Assembly (NCBI GenBank): GCA_002049455.2
Contig: KV918818.1
Span: 62,001 to 126,000 of the forward strand
From: Porphyra umbilicalis
Taxonomy: Eukaryota; Rhodophyta; Bangiophyceae; Bangiales; Bangiaceae
Direction: 5' to 3'
Length of the DNA: 64,000 bases
Under the pieces are notes generated by a model, which was given only the letters and a program-made list of their open reading frames with translations, ran no database searches and was not told the origin of the DNA. Below, piece by piece: positions 1-12,262 of this stretch (the stretch's first letter is position 1; each line of letters starts with the position of its first letter). A program made the position numbers and the translations under genes.

Positions 1-423
1 GAACGCGACGGCCTGACGCGGACACGGTGGCGGGGCGCCAACAGGCACCCCGCCGGGATGGTCACACCCGCCGCGGATCCCCGCGTCTCCATGGGTCGGG
101 GCGAGCGCACCGTTCCGCCCGGCGTCCACCACCGCGGCTCCCCAAGCCGGGGACGGGAGCGCCCCGGTCTGCAACCCCGGGGGCGGCTGGGTTGGAGACG
201 CCGCGGCTGCGGCGGGAGCGAGGGAACGCCCGGGCGCCGGCGGACCCGCCGCCGGAAACACCGGCGGCGGCACCGGCGGGGGCGCAGCTGGCGCGAGCTC
301 CCGGCGTGGCTGCGTCGGCGACGCAGCGGGTGTGAGCTCCCGGCGCGGCGGCGTCAGCGGGGCCTCACCCCCGCCGCGGCGCGGATACCCATGCCCGTCG
401 CGGGGCGACACAGGCGGCGGGGC
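1..423. other. GC-rich stretch without a supported gene
   Basis: Open frames exist on both strands only because stops are rare in such GC-rich DNA. A short phrase around gagctcccggcg occurs twice near 295 and 333. The stretch lies just beyond the 3' end of the decayed minus-strand gene and may be its trailer. Confidence 0.4.
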
Positions 424-3114
424 CTAATCGCGGTCCCCACCGCCGTGGCCACGGCCGTACCCGGAACGGGGGTCATCACCCCGGGCGCCCTCGGGCCCGT
501 GAGCGCCAGCCCCGTAGCCCCACTCGCCGACTTGGCCGCCCCCGCGGTAGCCTCCGCCGTGGTAGTTGTCCCCGCAGTCGTCCCCGCCGCTGCAGCCGCC
601 GCCGCGGTAGTCGTCGTATCTGCGGTCATCCCCGCCTCGGTACCCGCCTCCGCGGCGGTCGTACCCGCGGTCGTCACCGCCGCCGTATCTGCCTTCGCGG
701 TACTCGCCGCCGCGGTCGCCGCCGCCGCGGTACTCGCCACCGTCGTACTCGCCGCCGCAGTCGCCGCAGCCACGGTACTCGCCGCCGCCGTCGTCACCGC
801 CGCGGCCGCCGCCACCGCGGTACTCGCCGCCGTACTTGCCGCCGCGGTCGTCGCCGCCGCGGTGTCCGCCGCCGCGCTGGTGGCCCCCACCGTGGTAACT
901 CCAGTCGTCGGACGGGCCGCCGGTATGGCGGTCCCCGCCCGTCCGCCCGCCGTCCCCGGAGCCGTCACTGGCACCGCGCTGGTGCCACCCGCCGCGGCCG
1001 GCGGTAGCCGGGTCCCAACCGGCGTCCGCTTGGGAGTTACCCCCGGCACCAGACGACCAACCGCCGCGGCCGCCGCCTCCCGGTTGCTAGCCGCCGCCAT
1101 GGCGCGGGCCACTGCTACCTGCCCTCTGGCCGCCGTGCCAGTCCGCGCCGCCGCTGGCCGGGTAGTCGCGGTCCCCACGTTCCCTGGCGTACGCCGGTGG
1201 GTCCCACCCCGCCTCGGCATCGCCGGTGGTAGGTGACCGTCGGCCTCCGCCCTGGCCGGCCCCTCCGCGACCGCCGGCACGCCTGGCGCCGCCGCCGGGC
1301 GACGCGGCGCCACCGGCGTCCGAGGGGCCGTCGGCGCTGCCCCCTTGGGGCTCCGACCGCGGAGACCGCGGCGGATCGGCCCCGCCGGCCCCACGGGGCT
1401 CGGTGGACGCCGCCGGGTGCGGAGCACCGTAGCCGTCCCCGCCGATGTGCACGTAGGGGAACTGCGGGGGCAGGTCCGCCTCAAGGGCAGCCTCCGTACA
1501 CCCTAACCCGTTCAGCGAGGACGCGCAAGGCGCGACGCCCACCCAGTGGCGCTCGGCGCTCATCATCGTCCCCCGGTGGGCATAGGGGACGGTGGGGGGT
1601 GCCTTCCCAGGCGTCGAGTAGGGAAGGCGCTGGCGCACGAGGCGCCACGGGAGATGCGGCCACGCCGCCAGTATGAGGCGCAGCGTCGTGGCCCGCCGGG
1701 TGTCCCCGTGGGCGAGGGCCACCGGCCCGAAGCGGGTGAGCGCCCACGTCGCCAAGGGCGGGGGCCGGAACAAGGGGCGGTCCCGCTCGCACGCAGCGAG
1801 TACGGCGCTCACCATCGCGCACGCCTCCGCGAGCCTCGCTACGCCAAGTAGGGGGTCCCTCGTCTCCGTTGCAAGGCGGTTCGCGTGATGGGTGAAGACC
1901 CGCGGCAAGAACCAAGGAAGCAGCCGCGGCGCGGTGGAAAGGAAGTCCCAGTCAGACGGGGCCGACGGGAGAAGGAACGTTTGGTCGGCGGACTCGCGTA
2001 GCGGCAGGCGCATCGCGCCATGACCCACACGGGCCACCGGCGCGAGCCGCCCCATCATGCAGGCGTCCCGCTCGTTGGCCCAGTCATCCTCGGGGGCCGG
2101 CACAGAGGTAAGGAGGGGCTCACGCCCCACCCAAAACTCCAACCCGACGCTCACGTCTCCCCACGTCATCTCCCGCAGCGTCGGCAGCTGGCGCTGTAGC
2201 GCCACCAACCACGCAAACCCCGCAGCGCCGTCGACGCAGAACATGTCCGTGACGTCCGCCATCGGCTTTGGCAGGAGCACGGCAAACTCGTTCACCCGCA
2301 GAATGCGGTGGAAGTACTCGGCGGCGATCGGGCGATCGATGGCGGCCTACGACTTCAAGACGTTCGGCGCCGCGCCCGGCGCCAGGTACCCGCCCGCCTC
2401 GCCCTCGGCGAGCATGGGGGTCAAAGCCTCATCGATGGCCGCCGTGTCGCCGGGCCCCGGCACGGCACCCCCGGACGCAACGCGCACCGTCGGCTGAGGG
2501 CCCTCGCCGTAGACGTCGAAGGCGTCCGCGACCTCGAGCGGCACCCCGACGGGCAGCGGCGCCGGGGCCGCCGGAGGCGGCAGCACGACCGTGGTGGGGA
2601 CCGCGTCCCATAGTCCCGAAGGGAGCGTCCGAGGCGGCCGCGGCGTTGGCCGCAGATGATCCCGGTCGGGGACTCAGGCCCATGTCGCCGTCCGGAGAAG
2701 GTTCTCCGCGAGCTCCGAGCGCGACCGACCCCCGGACGTCGCCGGCGACGGTGCCGGCGCGGCCCGTCCCGCCGACACGAGGCCCCGCCCCGCCGATCGG
2801 CGGCCTCCGCCACTGGCGGCTCCGCCCACCGCGGACGACGCCCCGCCTGCGGGCGCTCCTCCGGCCGCCGCAACCGCCGCGGCACCCCCCGGCACGGGGG
2901 GCGGCGTCGTCGAGCCGGGGCGTTGCCCCGCCATGCCCGGCGTGCCCCGGGGCGAGGTGCTTGTCGTCTCCGCCGACGCCGCGGCGGCCCCCGGCACTCG
3001 GAACCCGTCCGTGGCCGCACCGGCCGACACCGCCGGCGCCGCGGTCGTTGCTCGAGCGCGCCGCCCCGCCGCCGTCCGCGTCACGGGTCCTTCGGGTCGG
3101 GCGGACCCCGCCAT
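424..3114 (-). pseudogene. Decayed gene with Gly/Arg/Tyr-rich tail, possibly gag-like
   Basis: One minus-strand reading frame keeps coherent coding character over about 2.7 kb, with roughly three interruptions, so this copy is broken. The amino end is Pro/Ala/Gly-rich. The middle (about 1480-2580) is a soluble helical region rich in Trp, Leu and Arg with no motif I recognise. The tail (about 424-1200) is a long series of Gly-Gly-Asp/Tyr/Arg repeats of RGG type, such as GGEYRGG and GGDDRG, which in other proteins bind RNA. The frame begins with ATG at 3114. An RGG tail behind a helical domain in a repeat-rich zone next to transposons suggests the gag-like gene of a retroelement, but no reverse transcriptase lies next to it. 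A host RNA-binding pseudogene is the alternative. Confidence 0.45.
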
Positions 3115-3154
3115 GCAACGCCGAGGACGGCGGTCGCTTGGCAGGGGGTGATGT

Positions 3155-3180
3155 AGCACCACCCGGCAAGGGGTGGTGCT
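3155..3180. repeat. Perfect 10-bp hairpin in the leader of the decayed gene
   Basis: The arms agcaccaccc (3155-3164) and gggtggtgct (3171-3180) are perfect inverted repeats around a 6-base loop. It lies about 40 bp upstream of the minus-strand ATG at 3114 and would be in the 5' leader of that transcript. Its function is unknown. Confidence 0.6.
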
Positions 3181-3767
3181 GTAGACCCCCGGCGGGGACC
3201 GGGTGGACGCGGCCCACGGGTGGCAAGCAGCGGGGCGGGCGGCGCGGCCGCCACGGCCCCGCGGGTGGCCCCTCGCCCCCGCCGGGGCAGCTGTCGCGGG
3301 CGCGGACGGCCGGGTCAGGGGCGGACGGCTGTCCGGGCGCCGCTCGGCGTGGCGGTTAAGTGGCGCGCGCGCGCCACCGCGTGGCCTCGCCAGGGGCCGC
3401 CACGTCGGGCGCAGCCCGGCAGCCGCGATCCCCCTCGTCTGTATTTACCGCATTGTGGGATTTGTCTCGTATTGTACTTAGTTAAATCGGTTGGTCGGTG
3501 GCGTGGGCCAATTCCCATTGGGGGAATTGGGCCCCCGCAACGGTTTCCGCCCGTTTTAGGACGAAGGGCGACGACGGTGGGAGGCACCGTCGTCGCCGGC
3601 AAGTAAACCGTGCCTGTTGTATTGTACCTTTGGCGGCTCCTCTTCCCGGATCGGGTGATCCTATAGGGGGCACGTTCTTGGGGCGGCAGCGGTGGGTTAC
3701 TTCCCTCCTCGGAACCGTGGCTGCGGGGTTGTGCTACACATCCCAATCTGCCTCCCGACTGCCGAGC
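3181..3767. other. Region before the Harbinger transposase, element end not found
   Basis: Base composition falls from very GC-rich to more mixed after about 3430, which may mark the entry into the Harbinger element. An interrupted palindrome around gggccaattccc lies near 3507-3536. I could not find a terminal inverted repeat or a TTA/TAA target duplication, so the left end of the transposon is not placed. Confidence 0.3.
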
Positions 3768-4859
3768 ATGGACGAGTCGACCGAGATATTTGTCGGCCCT
3801 CACGATGTCAGCACCTCCGTCAGCTTGACCGACGTCAAAGGCAGTAGCCTGAACGGCTGCTTGACGGACAGCGTCGAGCAGAGCGCCCGCAGCTCCTCCT
3901 CCTCTCGCTCCTCGACGTCCAGCGACGACTCAGATGACAACCCGGAGCTAGACGAGCTGCTGGCGATGTGCGGGCAGCTACTCACATCCAAGAGAGCTGC
4001 CGAATCGGATGCTTACACCCGCGACAACAAGCAGTCGTGGGTGTCACGCCTGGTTCTAACGGAGGAGGTGTTCAAGCGCCGCATCCGCATGTCTTTGACC
4101 AACTTTGGGCATCTCTATGGGCATCTTCGCCCCTATTTCCGGAGCCCGAGCGATGGTCGGGTTGAGCGCTCGCCGACAGTGCCACCACGTGTTCGGCTGC
4201 TGCTTACCCTTTCCTGGCTGGCTCATGATGGCTCGCAGTTTGTCGCACGAGACGTGGCGGACATTGCCAAATCGACCTTTTCGGCCATCCTCTGCGAGGA
4301 GCTTTCGGCGATTGCCAAAGGAACGCCGCCCGTGAGTTTTCTTATGTCTTGCAGTGAGCAAGAATTCAACGCCGCTGACTTTGTGGAGCAGCTCGGAAGC
4401 CGCATGTCCGGGGTGGAGCCTGTTCTTGACGGCACCCTGATCCCCATTCGCACGCCGCCGGCTGCGTGGCAGCTGGCCTTTAAAACGAGAAAGTGCTTCT
4501 ACGAAGTACTGCTGTTGGGGATGGTGGAAGCTCGAAAGCGGTTTCTGTGGGTACGAACAGGTTTGCGGGGGGTTGGGGGGATAGTAGGGCGTTTCAGGAG
4601 TCTGAATGGTACGATCGCCAAACTACATCCGGCCGTCATGTGCTGCATCCCGGTCGTGTTGTGCTGGCTGATGGCGAGTTTGCCTTGAAATACTGGTTGC
4701 TCAAGCCATTTCCATCGGATGAGATCACTACCCTGAAGCGTCGCTTCTATGACATCTGCTTGACCTCGACGCGAGCGATTGTGGAGTGTGCGTTTGGTCT
4801 TCTGAAGGGGCGGCTGCGGGTGCTGCGGTATGTCTCTGCTGAGACGGAACTTGTTCCCC

Positions 4860-4883
4860 CTATTGTGGAAGCATGTGTGCCTG
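4860..4883 (-). other. Last codons of a possible second Harbinger ORF
   Basis: If the inserted LTR element is disregarded, the minus-strand frame of 13639-13772 continues here and ends AHMLPQ-stop, with TAG at 4860-4862. The second ORF would thus be convergent with the transposase and overlap its 3' end by a few bases. Harbinger elements usually carry a second, Myb-like gene, but no Myb repeat is recognisable in this one. Confidence 0.4.
4879..4883. repeat. Target-site duplication (left), gcctg
   Basis: The five bases gcctg directly precede the 5' LTR and recur directly after the 3' LTR at 13639-13643. A 5-bp duplication is normal for Ty3/gypsy integrases and fixes the element ends. Confidence 0.9.
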
Positions 4884-5380
4884 TGTGGCGGTCGGGGGTC
4901 TGACAGTTGGAAGGGGCGTGGCCCCTCAGCTGTGTACAGCACACCCCCGCGAGCCATCCCAAAATATCCCGATCCGGGCCAGCAAGGGAATGATCTGTCC
5001 AGATCTCGGGGAGATTGGATTCGGTCGGGGGCGGGGCTTTTCCCAAGTGGTTTTCCCAGCCCCCCTACTACTTGTTTGAACTTTTCGCTTTGGAGGGATT
5101 TATCTGTTTGGCGCATTTGGGGTGGCTACTTTGGCCACCGGCGTTCGGTTTGGGAGGGGTTTATTGACAGCGGGGACGCCGTCCCCGTCGCCGTTTGATA
5201 AAACCAACTGTGCTTTGGACTACGATTCCCCCCTGGGCTTTGCCGTGATCCTCTCCTCCCGTTGGGGGAAGGCTGGGCTGTGGGTCGATTTCCGGGGCAG
5301 TTCCTTCGACGGACCGAGCTGATCAAGAGGTCACTTCGGCCAGACGACGAACCAACGTGGTGGTGCTTAGAACCGCCACA
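4884..5380 (+). repeat. 5' LTR
   Basis: The 497-bp repeat starts TGTGGCGG and ends CCGCCACA, a perfect 8-bp terminal inversion. It matches 13142-13638 with about three differences. Confidence 0.95.
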
Positions 5381-5385
5381 ATTTC

Positions 5386-5397
5386 TGGTGGAGCAGC
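5386..5397 (+). other. Candidate primer-binding site
   Basis: TGGtggagcagc starts five bases after the 5' LTR. A TGG start pairs with the CCA end of a tRNA, as expected of a primer site, but I cannot name the tRNA. Confidence 0.35.
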
Positions 5398-5523
5398 AGG
5401 GGATTCCGGCCGTTGCCACGCCCGTACTGGGTAGCCGGTTCCCCGATCGTCTGTTGGTTTGTGAGTTCAAGGCGACGTGGATCTCCGCGTCGGTCTGTCG
5501 TCGATTACCGCCCGGCCACTACG

Positions 5524-6988
5524 ATGGCGTCGCCGTCCGACATCCCCAAGTCGAACGCGATCGCTAGCGGTATGCCGGCGGGTACATCCGCGGTGACCCC
5601 AGCGGTCGCTGCAACAGGGGGATCCGCGGCCGGATCAGGGATTCCCTTCACTCCGCCTCGGCCATTGGCGGACCTCGTGGGCGAAACGGTTCGTAGGGTC
5701 CCACCGGGGGCCGGTGCCTTCCTCCCTCGACGCCACGACGAACGGACGGGATTGGTGGATCAAGATCGTGATCCAGGGACGCCTTTAGCGATGGCCGATC
5801 TGGACACGGCGCTGTCGACGTTCCGCGAGTCGTTATTGGCCGACGTTTCTCGGGTCATCGCGGCGAGCCCCGCGGGCTCGGCTCAAGATGCCCCCCGTCG
5901 AGATTCTCCAGTGGACACGCGGAAGAGCCGCAGCAAAGGGAAGTCACGGCGTCATCGTAGTCCCTCGTCGTCATCGTCGTCTTCATCTTCCTCGCAGTCG
6001 CCGGCGACAACCGACAACGACGACGACCACGTGGGGCGCAAGGTGGGGTCCGGCAAGTTGGCGGTCCTCGAGTGCCCGGACGATCGCTTCGCGGGCGTCC
6101 TGGACTACCGATCGTACCGCCTACGGAACCGTCACTCGACCTACGGGGCGTCGCAGGCCCGCAAGATGGGACGGATGGCCAAGAATATGAAGTTCTCGTT
6201 CGGGGGGACCCCGATGTTCAACGGCAAGGAGCCTCTGAAGGTTTTCTCGTGGCTCCGAAAGTTCGTCAAGGCCTGCGATGACAACGACGTGTCGGAAGGG
6301 ATGGGCCTATACCTAATTCCCAACTTCCTCGCGGGCGACGCCGAGACGCGGTTCACGCGGAACCTACCGGGGTCGGACGTCGGGGGGGGTCGGGGGGGGC
6401 TGTCAATTGGTTGCTGTCGACCTACGCGGAGCCGCACGCTTTGGGACTGGCGCAGGACAAGTTCAGCCGGGCGACGCTCGCGGACAACGAGGGGGTGGAC
6501 GCCTTCGCGGCACGTCTCCGGAGCCTCGCTGAGCTTTGCGGCAACATCCACTCCGAGGGGACGATGAAACAGCAGCTGATCCAAGGGCTACCGGAGTATC
6601 TACGGACGGACGCCTTCGTGTACAACTCGGCGCAACGAAGCTACCAACAGTTGTCGACCTACGTGGCGGGGAAATATCGGGCCGCCAAGGACGTCATGGC
6701 GTTGGCAGGCCGGGGGTCACCCGGGGAATCATCGCGGAAGGGACAGACGTCGACGGGGCCCCGAGGCCTCTCGGTCAACCAACTCCACTCCTCGTGGGAG
6801 GAGGATGACACGGAAACGTACGACACGGTCGCGGTGCTGCCGTCGGGTACCCCGGGGTTCCGCACGGTTGGTGCATCGCCATACCCTCGACGGGAGGCCC
6901 CGACGGGTCCCCCGCTGTGCTACATGTGTTGAATGCGTGGGCACAGGGTGCCTGATTGCAAGATCCTGACGGAAAAGCAGAGGGACCT
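5524..6988 (+). mobile_element. gag region of the gypsy element
   Basis: Coding starts at an ATG near 5524. The amino part is Ser/Pro/Gly-rich and includes a basic stretch followed by a run of serines (about 5920-6000). A capsid-like helical region follows, with MFNGKEPLKVFSWLRKF near 6212, and then a long helical segment rich in Leu, Ala and Tyr. A single CCHC-type zinc-knuckle-like pattern lies near 6915-6955. The gag of this copy is not intact. Confidence 0.75.
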
Positions 6989-7186
6989 CGTGCGAGCCGC
7001 GAGGAACAACTTCCTGCGACAGAGGAACCGGGGGGCGGACCCCGCACAAGATCGCACGTCTGTCGTGGCCCTGCTGTGGGACGACCTGCTGGGCGGCGCG
7101 GAGCCGACGAAGACGGATGGGGGTGATGTCCCGCCCGTGGCAACCCCGGCCAAGGGACGCCGCGCGGCGGGAAACGCCTAGGGGGG

Positions 7187-10100
7187 GTGGCCTCGCCATC
7201 CCCCTCAATCCCCCCTGTCCGCCCCAACTCCCCGGTTGCCCCCCGTCGTGTTACGTTTGCCTCCCCGGGGGTAACCGCCACGTGGCCTGTCCCGGCCCGC
7301 TGCCCCTGCCGTCGCCGGCGATATCACCCGCGGTTCAAGGGGACGCTGTTGCTACTACGGAAAGAGAATTTTGAGATTAGCGCGTCGTACCAGTTGGCGC
7401 CGTGGCAGACCCCCGTCCCCACGAGGGCGATGGTCGACACTGGCGCCGGGCCAAGTGTGATGCGCGCGGATATGTTGCCCGAAGGGTGGACCGAGTATGC
7501 ATCGCGGGCGCCGCCCCGGACGCAAGTGAGTGACGCCTCGGGGCAGCTGCTCAAGGTGAACGCGGAGGTGTCGCTGACGATCTACGTCGGGGGTGCCGCT
7601 ATGGAGTATGAGTTCCTCGTGGTCAAGGCATTGTCGGTACCGCTCATCCTCGGGTGGGACTTCCAGCGCAACTACGTGGACACCATCTCCCTCAAGACGC
7701 AGACGATCAAGTGGAACGACGGCACGTCCACGGTGGCGACGCGGAGCTGGACGGGGAACACGCGGCCCGCGCCCCCTCGCCGAGGAAACAAACCGAAGGC
7801 CCAAGCTGGGGCTATCCGGCTTCGGCAAGGGATAACCGTCGGCCCGCGGTGCATCCAGGCGGTCCAAGTGTGCTGCAACGTCAAGGGGGTCCACCTGGTA
7901 CGGGAACGCCCCGTCAAAATGAGCCGACGGAAGGTACTGTTGCACAACGCGGTCGCGGAGTTCTCCCCCAACACCCCGCGGTCCCTCTACCTGACGAACA
8001 TCGGGGACGTTCCGGTGCACCTAACGAAGGGGTATGTCATCGGAATCGCGACGGCCTACAATGGACCGCTGCACGTCGTCGAGGAGGAGGAGGAACCGGG
8101 GGCGGTCCTAACGATGGGGGCAGACCCCCGTGACAAGCCCGACGAGGAGTTCAAGACGGGGCGGCAAGCCGAAGAGAGGATCGACGAGGGACAACCTCCA
8201 CCTCACCCGCCGGACAAGACGGATCCCAAGCCGGAGGTCCACTGGGAGGGCGTCCCCGACACGCTTCGTGGTGACGTGGACGGCCTCCTCGAGGAGTACA
8301 AGGCGCTATGGGCGGGACAACTCGTCAAGGTCGACGTCACCCCGCACCGGATCGAGGTGACCCCCGGGGCACGGCCACGGCGGGCCCAACCCTATCGGGC
8401 GAGCCACGCTTCGAGGGACATCATCGCCAAGGAGGTTCAACGCCAGCGGGACCTCGGGGTTATCGAGCCCTCAAGTGCCGAGTGGACTTTCCCTGTGGTT
8501 CTGGTTCCGAAACCCGACGGGACAGTGCGGTTCTGCGTGGATTACCGCCGACTTAACGAGGTCACGGTGCGGGATGAGTACCCGTTGCCACGAATGGATG
8601 ATTGTATTGACTTCCTCGGGGACGCCAAGGTGTTTTCGACGCTCGACTGCAACTCGGGGTATTGGCAGATCCCCGTGGCGGACGAGGACCGGGACAAGAC
8701 GACCTTCGTTTGCCACGAGGGGGCCTACCGCTACATCCGCCTTCCCTTCGGGCTGTCCAATGCCCCGGCGACCTTCCAACGGGCCATCGACATGATCCTC
8801 GGGGGACTCAAGTGGAAGAGCTGCCTCGTGTACCTCGACGACATCATCGTCTTTTCGCAGTCGGCGGGGGAACACGTGGAACACCTCCGGGAGGTCTTCA
8901 CGGCGCTGCGCGGCGCGGGTGTCTCCCTGAAGGCCAAGAAGTGCCACTTGTTCCAAGAGGAGGTGGAGTTTTTGGGCCATATCGTGGGCCGGGGGGAGCT
9001 GAAGGTACAAGACAAGAACATCCGCGGACTCAAGGAGGCGTCTCCCCCGCGGTGCAAGAAGGACCTACGTAGCTTCCTCGGGATGTGCAACGTGTATCGG
9101 AGGTTCGTCAAGGACTACGCCCAAGTGGCGCGGCCGTTGGCCGCCATGACAAGTTCCAAGAGGCCCGACCGGTGGGGGACGCTGTCCGACGAGGCCCTGG
9201 GGGCATTCGAGGAACTCAAGAGGCGACTCACGGAGGCCCCCATCCTCGCCCTGCCCAGGCGACAAGGGACCTACACGTTGGACACGGACGCAAGTGCGGG
9301 GCAGGTCGGCGCGGTGCTTTTACAAGAACAACCCGACCAATCCACGCGGCCCGTTGGCTATTGGAGCCGCTCCCTCAACGCGGCGGAGCGAAACTACAGT
9401 ACGACGGAGCGGGAGTGCCTTGCGGTTGTGTGGGCGTCCCTCCTTCTCCTCCCCTACGTCGAGGGGACCCGCTTCACGGTGCGCACGGACCACGCGGCGC
9501 TCAAGTGGATGCTGCATATGGACGGGGCGCACGGGAGGCTGGCGCGGTGGCGGTTGCGACTGGCGGAGTTCGACTACGTGGTACAGACGCGCCCCGGGGC
9601 GTCACACCACGCGGCGGACACGATGTCACGCATCTCAACACCCGCGGGAGACGAGGGGGCCATACCCGACGCGGTACCTTGTCTGGCGTTGCCCAACTCG
9701 TCGGCCGCGTGGCAGTTACCGCCGGAGACCAAGGGGGGGACTCCTAGGCCCCCTGACGCTCGCCGAGCTCCTCGAGGGGCAGGCGGAGGACGGACGGTGC
9801 AAGGAGGTCCGCGCGGCGATGGACAGCAACGACAAGTCGCGGTTCCGCGACGACTCGAACGGCCTGTTGGTACGCACGGCGCCGTTGGACGGGGCCACGC
9901 AAGTGTACGTGCCGACCCACATGCGCTACGGGGTGATGATGCGGGAGCACTACCCTCCGCAAGCCGGGCATCCGGGGGCGAACAAGATGTACACGTCGAT
10001 ACGACGGTGGTTTTATTGGGAATCAATGGTGGTGGACGTCCACGCCTTCGTGGCCAACTGCACTCAGTGCGCGAGGAACCGCGTCGGCAAGCGACGCAAG

Positions 10101-11261
10101 ACGAACTACCTCAAGACCTTCCCCCTGACAAAACCGCTGACGGATCTGTGTATGGACCTGCTTGGGCCCCTTCCCCGGACGGCGGCGGGGAACGAACATC
10201 TGTTGGTCATCGTGGACCGCTTCTCCAAGATGACGCGGGCCATACCCCTTCAGCGAATCGACGCGGAAACCATCGCGGCAGCTTTCTTGGACCACTGGGT
10301 GGCGGCGTACGGACCCCCGGCGACGGTGTTGTCGGACAATGGCCCCCAGTTCCGTTCCACGTTCTTCCAAGGGGTTTGCTCGCTCCTCGGGATCTCCAAC
10401 CGGTACTCCACGACGTACCACCCGCAGACGAACGGCCAAGTGGAACGTTACAACCGGACCATCGTGGGCCAGTTGCGGACGTACGTCGAGGACCACCAAG
10501 ACCGATGGGACGAGTTGGTGTCGATGCTGACGTTGGCCTACAACAGCCGACCGCAGCAGAGCACCGGGGTGGCGCCCCTCGAGTTCGTCACCCCCGAGCG
10601 TGTACGGAGTCTCTCCGTGGAACGCCTCGTCGGCTCCCCGGCATCCGAGAAGACGGACAGCAGCCCACGAGCCGTCCGCGAGGGCATCCGAGCGCGGCTG
10701 CGAAACCTTATCCACAAGGTGCGGAAGTCCCTCACGCTGGCACAGCGGCGGTACAAGAGGAACTACGACGCCCGCGTACGACCGGTCAACAAGGACGTCC
10801 ACGCGGGGGACTGGGTGTTCGTCGATGGCCACGCGCGGACCAAGTATAAGCTCGGGACCCGCGCGGCCGGACCGCACAAGGTGTTGTCCCGCGGGGAGGG
10901 CACGTTCTCGCTGGACATCGGCGGGTACCCTGAGACGGTAAGCAGCGACCATGTGACGGCGGCGCCGGGCCCGCCGGGGGATCCGCAGACGCTCCTGCAG
11001 AACCTCGGGGTGCCCCAAGACATCGTGGTCCCCGAGGGGCATCAACACACAAGCAAGGAGTTCGTCTGGGAGGCCTTCGTGGGCCACGAAGTCGCGGACG
11101 ACGGCACGCTACGCCTGTGGACCCGCTGGTGGGGGTACCACCCCGAGGAGGACACCCTCGAGTTGGCCAGTCGATTCGACCAACGTAAGGTGCACCAGTA
11201 TATGCGGCGTGTGGGCCTACGAGTCGAAGAAGCCGGGTCGGTCGTAGACTTCCTCACCTAA
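7187..11261 (+). mobile_element. pol region: protease, RT, RNase H, integrase, chromodomain
   Basis: An aspartic protease motif VDTGAGPSV lies near 7433. Reverse transcriptase spans about 8450-9010, with VDYRRLNEVT near 8537, LPFGLSNAPATFQ near 8742 and the catalytic YLDDIIVFS near 8830. A thumb/connection follows, and RNase H starts at LDTDAS near 9280. Integrase has an HHCC zinc region (about 9950-10080), DLLGPLPRT near 10155, SDNGPQF near 10335 and NGQVERYNR near 10430. A chromodomain-like segment, WEAFVGHE to LWTRWWGYHPEEDTLE, lies at about 11065-11165. This is the full Ty3/gypsy order. The region is broken in this copy. Confidence 0.9.
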
Positions 11262-11575
11262 GTCGATTTCCATGTGGGACACGTGGATTTTCAAGTTCCG
11301 AATCGTGGCCGATTTTCGTTTACCACACGTGTCCCGGTCGGAGCCACGTGGCCATGGTGGTGACCATCACTGTCGCGCGGCGGGATCGTGGCCCTCCCCG
11401 TGGCCGTGGCGTCGGGCCAAATTGATCGGGCATCGAGGACGTGTTCTGAGGGGGCGGATCGGGCCGGCTGGCCCGTGCGGATCTGTCAGGAGGCGGATCG
11501 CAAGGTGGGATCGGGATTCGGTTCGGGGTACAAGGGGCGCTCTCGCGAGGGGTATGCAAATGACCTACGCGGGGT

Positions 11576-12262
11576 TTACTGGTCGCTGACGCGCCGACCG
11601 GCACCGTCGACGCAACGACACCTTCTGCACTCTGAGCTACTACAACCCCGTGGGGTGGTCCCCTCTCTCCCGTCGTGTTTCATCCTTTCCTTGTTCAGCG
11701 GCGCCTCGAGGCGGGCCCACTCGATACGGAGGATGGCCCACGGGGTATGCCGCCCCGCGTAGAGGTCGTCCGTCGTGTCCAAGGGGACCCACGGGAGTTC
11801 CGCCATGCTGCCGTATGGGACCTCCACCCCGTAGCACCACGCGGGAGTCGACAGGTTCAAGCGCGAGCGCGTCGCGGTGGCACAACTCAGGTATTCCGCT
11901 CGATGACGGGCTACGAGGTGGCCTGTGAGCCCGCCCCGGTGGTGGTTGCGGGCGGTCGCCGACTGGACCGTCGTGGTGTCTTCCTTGTCGGACGCCCCGA
12001 TGAACGTGGGAGACGTCAAGAGGTAGGCGAAGGTCGGCACCCACGGCGAATCCCCGAGGGCGACGTCCATGAAGCCGACGTGAGAACGACGGTACCCCAC
12101 CTCGCGGCTACGCCGCACCACGGTGATCAACGAGGCTCGGTCGTCGAGGGACGGTACGAGGGCGTGCGACCTGGCCGCGTTGTGCTTGGCGAACGGGTTG
12201 GCGGGGCGCACCGAGTTGATGCCCCGGAACGTCGCGCGGGCCAGCGTGTCCGCTTCGCCCAT
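11576..12262 (-). mobile_element. Antisense ORF between pol and the 3' LTR
   Basis: An open minus-strand frame of 228 codons lies in the 1.9 kb between pol and the 3' LTR. Its composition is protein-like, with phrases such as FRGINSVRPANPFAKH, LVPSLDDRAS and WVPTFAYLL, and unlike the repetitive GC shadows elsewhere. I do not recognise the family. Antisense extra ORFs at this place are known in plant Tat/Ogre-type gypsy elements. Whether this one is expressed, and whether it starts where the open frame starts, cannot be told. Confidence 0.5.

Larger units (their letters stand above)
3768..4883 (+). pseudogene. PIF/Harbinger-type DDE transposase, split by an LTR element
   Basis: This is a plain DNA transposon gene. 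Translation from the ATG at 3768 begins with a Ser/Asp-rich acidic leader. The DDE nuclease follows: LDGTLIPIR carries the first Asp near 4428, KRFLWVRTGL follows, DSRAF carries the second Asp near 4583, LADGEFALKYWLLKPF is the typical Harbinger motif, and RAIVECAFGLLKGRLR carries the Glu near 4781. The first half and the motifs from DSRAF onward are in different frames; the switch falls in the G runs at about 4563-4580, so the copy is frameshifted or that run is miscounted. The last codons are cut by the retrotransposon inserted after 4883, and a few more bases continue at 13644. Harbinger transposases normally continue into an ACxxLHNF segment, which is not intact here. Confidence 0.85.

Noticed and set aside
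58-1236. Plus-strand open frame of 392 codons, Val/Ala-rich
   Set aside because: It is the reverse complement of the minus-strand Gly/Arg/Tyr repeat tail, whose repeat pattern explains it.
7187-11261. Treating the pol region as a captured host gene
   Set aside because: The full protease-RT-RNase H-integrase order, LTRs and target duplication show it is part of the gypsy element.
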